Both the position numbers and the translations under genes were made by a program. From Solirubrobacterales bacterium 70-9 (GTDB taxonomy: Bacteria; Actinomycetota; Thermoleophilia; Solirubrobacterales; 70-9): DNA of 5,258 nt. The stretch spans positions 10,558-15,815 of the forward strand of contig MKSH01000080.1 in assembly GCA_001898095.1 (NCBI GenBank). Reading direction: 5' to 3'. Shown in pieces: positions 1-5,258 of the stretch (position 1 is the first letter of the stretch; each line of letters begins with the position of its first letter). The notes under the pieces were generated by a model that saw only the letters and a list, made by a program, of their open reading frames with translations, was not told where the DNA came from and searched no databases.

Positions 1-1514
1 ACCAGCTCGACCGTGCCCTCTGGGCAGCCCCGGACGCGGCCCGCCTCGGCACCGACGGCACCCGGATGGCGACCCTGCCCTTCGACTACGAGCGGCGGAT
101 GTCCTCGGTCCTGGTGGACGTGGAGGGCGAACGCCGGATCATCGTCAAGGGGGCCCCCGAGCTGGTGCTCGAACGCTGCCGCGACCGGCAACGCGGGGCG
201 AAGGCCCTCGAACGGCAGTTTGCCGATGGCGCACGGGTGATCGCGATCGCCTCCCGCCCGGCGCCCGGCGCCACCGGGATCGCCGCGGCCGACGAGCATG
301 ACCTCGAACTGCTCGGGCTGCTCACCTTCCTCGACCCGCCCAAGGCCGAGGCCGCCGACGCCCTGCGACAGCTGTCCCGACTCGAGATCGAGGTGAAGCT
401 GATCACCGGCGACAACGACCGGGTTGCCCAGAAGGTCTGCGCCGATCTCGGGCTGAACGTTCGCGGGACGTTGACCGGCGCCCAGCTCGATCAGCTCTCC
501 GACGAACAGCTGAGCGCGGCGCTGCCGACGACGACGATCTTCGCCCGCGTCACCCCGGAGCAGAAGTCGCGCGTCCTGCGCGCACAGCGCGGCCTGGGAT
601 CGACGGTCGGCTTCCTCGGCGACGGCGTCAACGATGCCGTCGCGCTGCACGACGCCGACGTCGGCATCTCGGTGGAGACCGCGACCGACGTGGCCCGCGA
701 TGCCGCCGACATCGTGCTGCTGGCGAAGGACCTGGGGATCCTCGCCGGCGGCGTGATGGAGGGACGACGGATCTTCGCCAACACGATCAAGTACGTCTTG
801 ATGGGGACCTCGTCGAACTTCGGGAACATGTTCAGCGCCGCCGGCGCGTCGCTGTTCCTCAGCTACCTGCCGATGCTGCCGACGCAGATCCTGCTCAACA
901 ACCTGCTCTACGACGTCAGCGAGATGACGATCCCGACCGACAACGTCGATCAGGAGCTGCTGCGCCGCCCGTCCCACTGGGACATCGGGCTGATCCGCCG
1001 CTTCATGACCTTCTTCGGACCGATCAGCTCGCTCTTCGATTTCGTCACCTTCGCGGTGATGATCTGGGGGTTCGACGCCCACGCCGAGCTCTTCCGCTCC
1101 GGCTGGTTCGTCGAGTCGCTGGCGACCCAGAGCCTGGTGATCTTCGCGATCCGCACCAGGCGGGTGCCGTTCTGGCGCAGCCGGCCGAGCACGCCGTTGA
1201 TCGTCTCGACGCTCCTCTGCGTGGCCGTCGGGGTGTGGCTGCCGTACTCGCCCGTCGCCTCCGACCTCGGTTTCACCGCGCCGCCCGCCGCCTTCATGGG
1301 CGCGCTGGTCCTGATGATCGTCGCCTACCTGCTGCTGATCGAGCTCGGCGTACGCCGTTTCTGGCGCACCGCGGCGGTCGGCCCACCCCTTTCGCGCCCG
1401 CGCCCGGGTCGCGAGCAGCGGATCCACCGCCGCGCGGCGCGCTGGAGCGTGCCGCGGCTGCCGCGGCGGAGCCATCCGGGGCCATCCCCCGAGCCGCGTG
1501 CGGCGCCGTACTGA
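1..1514 (+). CDS. mgtA: Magnesium-translocating P-type ATPase, C-terminal half (5' truncated by window edge)
   Basis: The reading frame is open from the left edge (first whole codon at base 3), leaving 503 visible residues. It would be an inner-membrane ATP-driven cation pump. Visible parts in order: end of the nucleotide-binding domain (LPFDYERR near residue 25, KGAPE at 49-53), P-domain motifs DPPK (111-114), TGDN (135-138) and GDGVND (206-211), then six membrane helices, M5-M10, at about 264-450. On M6 the NLLYD motif (N300, D304) matches the cation-ligand Asn and Asp known from SERCA M6. The stretches SSNFGN, GPISSLFD and LFRSGWF are typical of MgtA/MgtB (type IIIB) rather than Ca, Cu or K pumps. 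The actuator domain and phosphorylated DKTGT lie off the window. Two oddities: Val213 replaces the usual Pro of NDAPAL, and a 48-residue basic tail follows M10. Mg2+ as substrate is inferred from family resemblance. Confidence 0.9.
   Translation, partial: QLDRALWAAPDAARLGTDGTRMATLPFDYERRMSSVLVDVEGERRIIVKGAPELVLERCRDRQRGAKALERQFADGARVIAIASRPAPGATGIAAADEHDLELLGLLTFLDPPKAEAADALRQLSRLEIEVKLITGDNDRVAQKVCADLGLNVRGTLTGAQLDQLSDEQLSAALPTTTIFARVTPEQKSRVLRAQRGLGSTVGFLGDGVNDAVALHDADVGISVETATDVARDAADIVLLAKDLGILAGGVMEGRRIFANTIKYVLMGTSSNFGNMFSAAGASLFLSYLPMLPTQILLNNLLYDVSEMTIPTDNVDQELLRRPSHWDIGLIRRFMTFFGPISSLFDFVTFAVMIWGFDAHAELFRSGWFVESLATQSLVIFAIRTRRVPFWRSRPSTPLIVSTLLCVAVGVWLPYSPVASDLGFTAPPAAFMGALVLMIVAYLLLIELGVRRFWRTAAVGPPLSRPRPGREQRIHRRAARWSVPRLPRRSHPGPSPEPRAAPY
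1368..1511 (+). other. Arg/Pro-rich C-terminal tail of the P-type ATPase
   Basis: After the RRFWR that closes M10, where MgtA-type pumps normally stop within a few residues, the frame runs on for 48 residues containing 11 Arg and 11 Pro and no recognisable fold. The DNA under it is dense in short GC palindromes (GCCGCGCGGC at 1429-1438) and small direct repeats. Either it is a disordered basic tail, or the original stop was lost by a frameshift or substitution and translation reads through what used to be the intergenic spacer. Both alternative frames also lack a nearby stop, so the sequence alone does not decide. Confidence 0.55.
1450..1467. repeat. Tandem 9-bp direct repeat
   Basis: TGCCGCGGC occurs twice back to back. 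Just downstream, GCCATCC appears at 1471-1477 and again at 1481-1487. Both lie inside the ATPase tail and are the kind of short GC-rich repeat that arises by replication slippage. No function is implied. Confidence 0.6.
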
Positions 1515-1549
1515 TGTGCGCAGAGCGCCGACCGACGAGAGTCCGCGTC

Positions 1550-2029
1550 ATGAACGAACGACAGAGCGTCTCCTCGATCTCAAGGCCGATCTTGATCGCC
1601 TACGACGGCTCGGACTTCGCCAAGGCCGCCGTGCGGGAGGCCGCCGACCTTTTCCGCGGAATCCGTAAGGCGGTGGTGGTGACGGTGTTCGAGCCTTTCG
1701 CCTCGATCCCGTTCTTCGGCGCCGCCGGCCTCCCGGTCGAGCAGAAGACGGCAGAGGAACTGCTCCATGCCCTGCGCGCCGGCGCCGAGCGCACGGCCGC
1801 GGAGGGCTGCGAATTGGCCCGCGACGGCGGCCTCGACGCGGAACCCGCGGTCCTCGAGGGGACGCCCGTCTGGGAGGGGATCGTCAACGCCGCGGAGGAG
1901 CACGACGCCGATCTCCTCGTGATCGGCTCGCGGGGCCTCTCGGGCATCAAGCACGTCGTGCTCGGCAGCGTCGCGGCGGCGGTCGCCCAGCACAGCCGAC
2001 GCTCGGTCCTGATCTGCCACCAGCGGTGA
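1550..2029 (+). CDS. Universal stress protein, single domain
   Basis: This 159-residue cytoplasmic UspA-fold protein (PF00582 type) is of normal length for one domain. Beta-1 with the conserved acidic residue is PILIAYDGS (13-21, D19). The C-terminal nucleotide loop G126-x2-G129-x9-G139-S140 is complete, so ATP binding of the MJ0577 kind is expected. Proteins of this family bind ATP and modulate survival under starvation, hypoxia or other stress, usually through unknown partners. I chose ATG 1550 because a GAGAG (1537-1541) sits 8 nt upstream and it leaves a short N-terminus before beta-1. An in-frame ATG at 1514 overlaps the ATPase stop (TGATG) but has no purine-rich site, though coupled initiation there would add 12 residues. 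The gene lies 35 nt after the ATPase and overlaps the MFS gene, so it is probably in the same operon. Confidence 0.9.
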   Translation: MNERQSVSSISRPILIAYDGSDFAKAAVREAADLFRGIRKAVVVTVFEPFASIPFFGAAGLPVEQKTAEELLHALRAGAERTAAEGCELARDGGLDAEPAVLEGTPVWEGIVNAAEEHDADLLVIGSRGLSGIKHVVLGSVAAAVAQHSRRSVLICHQR

Positions 2030-3306
2030 TGGGCGAGGGCGGAATCTTCGCCGCGCTCTCGGTGCGCAACTTCCGCCTCTACTTCGGCGGCCAGGCGGTG
2101 AGCCTGGTCGGAACCTGGATGCAGTCCGTCGCCTTGGTCTGGCTGGTGCTCGAGCTGACCGGCTCGGGAACCCTGCTCGGCGTGGTCGTCGCCGTCCAGT
2201 TCCTGCCCGTCCTGGTGTTCGGCGCCTACGCGGGGCTTGTCGTCGACCGGGTCGGCAAGCGTCGGCTGCTGCTCCTCACCCAGAGCGCGATGGCGGCTCT
2301 GGCGCTCGCTCTTGGCCTGCTGACGGTGAGCGGGGCGATGACGCTGTCCCTGGTCTTCGTGTTCGCGGTCCTCTTCGGCCTCGTCAATGCGTTCGACAAT
2401 CCGGCCCGACAGGCGTTCGTGATCGAGATGGTCGGCGACGATCGCCTGCAGAACGCGGTCAGCCTCAACAGCGCCATGGTCAACGCATCGCGGGCCGTCG
2501 GTCCGGCGGTGGCCGGAGGCCTGATCGCCATCGTCGGGGTGGGCGTCTGCTTTCTGATCAACGCCGGCTCCTTCCTCGCCGTGCTGCTCGCCCTCGGGGC
2601 CATGCGCGTCGACGAGCTCCGCCCGAGCGAGCCGGTGCCGCGCGAGGCCGGGCAGTTGCGGGAGGGGCTTCGTTACGTCCGTCTAACGCCGGGTCTGTTC
2701 GTGCCGTTGCTGATGATGGCCCTGGTCGGCACCCTCGCCTACGAGTTCCAGGTCGTGCTCCCGCTGTTTGCCCGCGAGACGCTGCACGGCGGGGCCGAGA
2801 CCTTCGGGCTGATGACCGCGGCGATGGGGATCGGCGCGGTGGGCGGTGGCCTCTACGTCGCCTCGCGCGATTCGGTCGGACTGCTGCCGTTGACGGTCGC
2901 CGTCGCCGCTTTCGGGGTCACGATCCTCGTGACGGCGCTGGCGCCGACCCTCGCCGTGGCGATGATGCTGCTGGTCGCGACCGGGTTCGCCAGCACCTAT
3001 TTCCTCGCGGGCGGCAACAGCACCCTCCAATTGACCAGCGATCCCCGCCACCGCGGTCGTGTGATGGCGCTGTGGTCGGTCACCTTCCTCGGCAGCACGC
3101 CGGTCGGCGGCCCGATCGTCGGCGCGGTCGCCGAGTCCCTAGGACCCCGCTGGGCGCTCGGCGTCGGCGCCGCGGCCTGCTTCGCGGCGGCGCTGCTCGG
3201 GGCCGCCGCCCTGCGGCGCCTGCCGCCGGCGGAGCGCTACGCCCGGCGCCGGCGGAGCGACGAGCGTCTCGAACCGCCCTCTCTGGAAACCCCGTTGCCG
3301 GTGTGA
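2029..3306 (+). CDS. MFS exporter, EntS/MFS_3 (DHA3) type
   Basis: A 425-residue inner-membrane transporter with about 12 hydrophobic helices in two bundles of six, split by a charged loop near 193-220. Loop 2-3 carries MFS motif A (G69, D73, G76, KRR 77-79). Two stretches mark the EntS-like MFS_3 group: FDNPARQAF (122-130) after TM4, and DPRHRGRVMALW (338-349) before TM11. Relatives export siderophores such as enterobactin, macrolides or other small molecules by proton antiport; the substrate here cannot be told. The C-terminus is a basic, soluble tail from about 400. ATG 2029 overlaps the USP stop as TGATG, and a GTG at 2026 directly before it is an alternative start. With no clear ribosome site, translation is probably coupled to the USP. 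No biosynthesis genes lie nearby that would name a cargo. Confidence 0.88.
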   Translation: MGEGGIFAALSVRNFRLYFGGQAVSLVGTWMQSVALVWLVLELTGSGTLLGVVVAVQFLPVLVFGAYAGLVVDRVGKRRLLLLTQSAMAALALALGLLTVSGAMTLSLVFVFAVLFGLVNAFDNPARQAFVIEMVGDDRLQNAVSLNSAMVNASRAVGPAVAGGLIAIVGVGVCFLINAGSFLAVLLALGAMRVDELRPSEPVPREAGQLREGLRYVRLTPGLFVPLLMMALVGTLAYEFQVVLPLFARETLHGGAETFGLMTAAMGIGAVGGGLYVASRDSVGLLPLTVAVAAFGVTILVTALAPTLAVAMMLLVATGFASTYFLAGGNSTLQLTSDPRHRGRVMALWSVTFLGSTPVGGPIVGAVAESLGPRWALGVGAAACFAAALLGAAALRRLPPAERYARRRRSDERLEPPSLETPLPV

Positions 3307-3315
3307 TTCGGCGCC

Positions 3316-3900
3316 TCACGCGTCGCCCTCTCCGTAGCGATGGATGCGAACGCGGGCGCCCGCCGTGAGGAGCGCCGCCCCCATTGCCGCGAAGCCGAGA
3401 TCGCGGATGCCGGCGGCGAGGAGCTGGACACCCTCGGGCGCGCCCTGGGTCGCCGCAACGAGGACGACGCCGACCATCAACGATGCGGCCGACCAACGCG
3501 GCAGGACCCCGGCCCGAATCGTCGCCCAGCCGAAGGTGAGCCCGGCGAGCACCATCAGGGCGCCGCCGAGGAACATCCAGATCCCGAAGATTTCGCTCAA
3601 CGCGTCGAAGTCGGCGACCGGGTGGACCAGCGGGTAGATCACGGTCCAGACGAAGAACACGTAGGCGGCCGCGTAGCCGCCGGCGCCCCAGGCGCCGAGC
3701 GTGCCGATCCGCGGCCGCTGCACCATGTAGAGCCCGATGACGAAGAACGGGATCGCCACCTCGGCGATCAGGGTCAGCCACAGCTGGCCGGTCGAGAACC
3801 CGCCCTGTGCCGCTTCGATCGCGTCGCTGACGAAGTAGGCGACGGAAAAGACCAGGGCGGTGGCTCCGATCGGGACGCGGAGCGGGTCGCCGGCTTCCAT
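3316..3900 (-). CDS. Six-helix integral membrane protein of unknown function
   Basis: I do not recognise a named family. The 194-residue product has six predicted membrane helices, at about 11-29, 40-60, 67-90, 105-125, 137-152 and 160-182, with short loops, a short N-terminus and a basic C-terminus (ARVRIHRYGEGDA). Size and layout resemble small DUF-type membrane proteins common in actinobacteria. The strand choice rests on content: the reverse strand gives clean alternating hydrophobic helices, while the overlapping forward frame gives a hydrophilic Arg/Asp/Gly-rich product with no fold. ATG 3900 is preferred over in-frame ATG 3909 because GAGA (minus strand, 3913-3910) is 9 nt from the former and abuts the latter. 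The gene converges on the MFS gene with 9 bp between stops and diverges from the tandem USP gene, so shared control with the latter is possible. Confidence 0.75.
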   Translation of the reverse strand: MEAGDPLRVPIGATALVFSVAYFVSDAIEAAQGGFSTGQLWLTLIAEVAIPFFVIGLYMVQRPRIGTLGAWGAGGYAAAYVFFVWTVIYPLVHPVADFDALSEIFGIWMFLGGALMVLAGLTFGWATIRAGVLPRWSAASLMVGVVLVAATQGAPEGVQLLAAGIRDLGFAAMGAALLTAGARVRIHRYGEGDA

Positions 3901-3903
3901 GCG

Positions 3904-3973
3904 CCGCATTCTCGGCGCGTCGCAGGTCCGCCGTATCCGCGCCCCACCGTCGTCACCCTGCGGCGAAATGCGG
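3904..3973. promoter_or_regulatory. Imperfect dyad in the divergent intergenic region
   Basis: Two nested inverted repeats share one centre region. The outer pair is CCGCATT (3904-3910) with AATGCGG (3967-3973). The inner pair is CGTCGCAGG (3918-3926) with CCTGCGGCG (3957-3965), nine positions with one G-T wobble. The loop is about 30 nt. It lies between the start codons of the divergent membrane-protein and USP genes, where an operator or a 5' leader hairpin for the reverse gene would be expected. In GC-rich DNA such pairings can arise by chance, so this is tentative. Confidence 0.3.
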
Positions 3974-3996
3974 ATGGCGGACCGTGGCGCGCAGCC

Positions 3997-4002
3997 TAGA
4001 TT
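3997..4002 (+). promoter_or_regulatory. Possible -10 element for the tandem USP gene
   Basis: TAGATT fits the TANNNT pattern of actinobacterial -10 boxes and stands out in GC-rich surroundings, about 48 nt before the ATG at 4050. No convincing -35 hexamer lies 16-18 nt upstream. The gene must have its own promoter because the gene to its left runs the other way. Confidence 0.3.
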
Positions 4003-4035
4003 CGGCCGCAGAACTTCTTCAGCGAGCCAGCCGGC

Positions 4036-4041
4036 GAGAGG
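4036..4041 (+). promoter_or_regulatory. Ribosome binding site of the tandem USP gene
   Basis: GAGAGG is 8 nt before ATG 4050. This sets the start there rather than at the upstream in-frame ATG 3984, which has no such site and would add 22 residues of unstructured sequence. Confidence 0.7.
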
Positions 4042-4049
4042 ACGAGACG

Positions 4050-4859
4050 ATGCCCACGACGAGGAAAGAGAAGGCCGAGGCGGCGACGGACCCGACCACG
4101 GCCACCACCCCCCATTACGAGATCGGCCCGATCGTGGTCGGCTCGGACGGCAGCCCGGGCGGTGACGACGCGGTCGCCCTCGCCCATGAGCTGGTCGGCA
4201 CCAGTGACCGCCGGCTCGTCATCGAGAACATTCCGGGGGTTGCCGCCCCGAGCCTTGGCCTGGTGGGCCTCGCCGAGCGCGAAGACGCCGGCACCCTGGT
4301 CGTCGGGTCGCCGCATCGCGGCCCGGTCGGGCGTGCCCTGCTCGGCAGCGTCGCCCACCACGTCCTCCACCACTCCCCCTGCGAGGTCGTCGTCGCGCCG
4401 CGCGGATATAAGGATCGTGAGAGGAAGGGCGTCGAGAAGATCGGCGTCGCCTACGACGGGACCGCCGAATCGCGGACGGCCCTCCACCGCGCCGAAGCGC
4501 TCGCCCGCGACACCGGTGCCTCGCTCCATCTGATCGTCGCCGAAGACCCGGTCGTCGCCGGGATCGAGGGCGGCGAGGAATTCACCCCTCTGACCAACGC
4601 GCCCGCCGTGCTCAAGGCGGCGCTGGCCGATGTCGCCCCTTCGATCGAGGCCGACGGCGAGAGCCTCAAACCGGGATGGCGGCAAGCGAGCAAGTCGGTG
4701 GCGGAGGCGATCGCCGACGCCTGCGAGCGCGATGTCGACATCCTCGTCGCCGGCACCCGCAAACCCCTTGATCGGCTGTTCATGGGCTCCGTCACCGGCC
4801 ACCTGATCGATCATGCACCCTGCGCCGTCCTGGTCGTCCCGCACGAGGAAGGCGGCTGA
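4050..4859 (+). CDS. Tandem universal stress protein with compact first domain
   Basis: A 269-residue cytoplasmic protein with two USP domains. After a Thr/Ala-rich leader (1-25), domain 1 spans only about 26-117: beta-1 PIVVGSDGS (27-35), then a short beta-alpha, then the nucleotide loop G86-x2-H89-x9-G99-S100. The middle strand-helix segment normal in USPs is largely missing, and His stands where the motif has its second Gly. A charged linker (121-130) leads to domain 2 (129-264), of near-normal length, with beta-1 KIGVAYDGT and a loop G235-TRKPLDRLFM-G246-S247 that is two residues shorter than the usual motif. Tandem USPs usually run nearer 290 residues. ATP binding is therefore uncertain in both halves. 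The gene leads a probable operon with the next USP and is divergent from the membrane-protein gene. Confidence 0.9.
   Translation: MPTTRKEKAEAATDPTTATTPHYEIGPIVVGSDGSPGGDDAVALAHELVGTSDRRLVIENIPGVAAPSLGLVGLAEREDAGTLVVGSPHRGPVGRALLGSVAHHVLHHSPCEVVVAPRGYKDRERKGVEKIGVAYDGTAESRTALHRAEALARDTGASLHLIVAEDPVVAGIEGGEEFTPLTNAPAVLKAALADVAPSIEADGESLKPGWRQASKSVAEAIADACERDVDILVAGTRKPLDRLFMGSVTGHLIDHAPCAVLVVPHEEGG
4845..4852 (+). promoter_or_regulatory. Ribosome binding site inside the end of the tandem USP gene
   Basis: GAGGAAGG lies 8 nt before ATG 4861 and also encodes the last Glu-Glu-Gly residues of the upstream protein. It supports the start of the next gene and close translational linkage of the two USPs. 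Confidence 0.8.
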
Positions 4860-4860
4860 G

Positions 4861-5258
4861 ATGCCCGGCAAGGTCCTGGTCGGCTACCTCGACACCGAGC
4901 GCGGCCGCGACGCGCTGGCACTCGGACGCATCCTGGCCAAGGCGCGCGATGCCGAGCTCCGCATCGCCACCGTCCCGGAGGGCGAGGAGCTCGCCGCGAC
5001 GGCGCGCGAACAGGGCGCGGACCTGGTCGTCCTGGGCTCGACGCATCGCGGCCCGCTGGGCCGGATCGTGCCCGGGACGACGATGGAACATCTCCTCGGC
5101 AGCGATCCCTGCTCGATCGCGGTGGCGCCTCCCGGCTTCGCCGACCGCGCCGACGGCGAGTCGGTCTGGCAACCGCTCGACGGCAGCGGCGAGGACACCG
5201 GGATGCGGGTCGTCGGGGTCGGCTACGACGGCTCGACGGCATCGCGGTCCGCACTGGC
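4861..5258 (+). CDS. Second tandem-type universal stress protein (3' truncated by window edge)
   Basis: The frame opens 1 bp after the previous stop and is still open at the right edge, giving 132 visible residues. Domain 1 is compact (about 3-91): MPGKVLVGYLD at the start, a short helix, ADLVVLGS, and the nucleotide loop G59-x2-H62-x9-G72-T73 with the run HRGPLGR, close to HRGPVGR of its upstream neighbour. The usual YDGS after beta-1 is altered to YLDTE. A Gly/Asp-rich linker (94-114) then leads to a second beta-1, MRVVGVGYDGS (115-125), so another full USP domain probably follows off the window. It has a strong ribosome site and is almost certainly co-transcribed with the preceding gene. 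Resemblance between the two suggests duplication, with the first domain diverging from canonical ATP binding. Confidence 0.85.
   Translation, partial: MPGKVLVGYLDTERGRDALALGRILAKARDAELRIATVPEGEELAATAREQGADLVVLGSTHRGPLGRIVPGTTMEHLLGSDPCSIAVAPPGFADRADGESVWQPLDGSGEDTGMRVVGVGYDGSTASRSAL

Noticed and set aside
1235..1549. Long in-frame 5' extension of the single-domain USP back to 1235
   Set aside because: It overlaps the ATPase M9-M10 coding region in another frame and encodes low-complexity Arg/Ala sequence; USP homology begins only after 1550.
3307..3315. Bidirectional terminator between the convergent genes
   Set aside because: Only 9 bp separate the stops and no hairpin with a T-run is visible there.
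3080..3781. Reverse open frame of 233 codons spanning the end of the MFS gene
   Set aside because: It is an Arg-rich out-of-frame shadow overlapping both the MFS and membrane-protein genes.
3930..3985. Promoter for the reverse membrane gene
   Set aside because: On the minus strand only a weak GGATAC near 3932-3937 was seen, with no -35 at proper spacing.
3340..3999. Forward open frame of 219 codons opposite the membrane protein
   Set aside because: Its product is a hydrophilic Arg/Asp/Gly-rich string without a fold, typical of an antisense shadow in GC-rich DNA; the reverse strand gives six clean membrane helices.
4421..4442. Internal start for domain 2 of the tandem USP after GAGGAAGG
   Set aside because: No ATG, GTG or TTG lies in frame at a suitable distance; the codon at 4440 is ATC. 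Kept only as a possible fusion scar.
3996..4871. Reverse open frame of 291 codons opposite the tandem USP
   Set aside because: It mirrors the USP gene, has no recognisable motif, and the forward strand carries USP motifs and a good ribosome site.

Overview
The window is a high-G+C bacterial stretch, by eye about two thirds or more G+C, with strongly G/C-ending codons and tightly packed genes. The protein families and codon habits suggest an actinobacterium. A deep-branching class such as Thermoleophilia is possible, but that is only an impression and nothing here proves it. No rRNA, tRNA, CRISPR array or insertion sequence was seen.

Layout: (1) 1-1514, + strand: the C-terminal half of a magnesium-type P-type ATPase (MgtA/MgtB-like), cut by the left edge and ending in an odd Arg/Pro-rich tail. 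(2) 1550-2029, + strand: a single-domain universal stress protein (USP) with a complete nucleotide-binding motif. (3) 2029-3306, + strand: a 12-helix MFS exporter of the EntS/MFS_3 type, whose start codon overlaps the USP stop (TGATG). These three read as one operon. (4) 3316-3900, - strand: a small six-helix membrane protein of unknown function, facing the MFS gene with only 9 bp between the two stops. (5) 3901-4049: a divergent control region with an imperfect dyad and a weak promoter-like site. (6) 4050-4859, + strand: a tandem USP whose first domain is unusually short. (7) 4861 to the right edge, + strand: a second tandem-type USP with the same compact first domain, opening 1 bp after the previous stop and cut off early in its second domain.

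Taken together, this looks like a stress-response island: three USP genes (at least five USP domains) around a cation-pumping ATPase, a drug/siderophore-type exporter and a membrane protein of unknown function. A P-type ATPase next to USP genes is also known from the mycobacterial dormancy regulon (ctpF beside Rv1996), so co-regulation by energy or oxygen stress is a reasonable inference, but no DosR-type operator was identified here. The most unusual feature is the pair of adjacent USPs whose first domain is shortened to about 85-90 residues and carries His in place of the second Gly of the nucleotide-binding motif. No wholly new system is evident.
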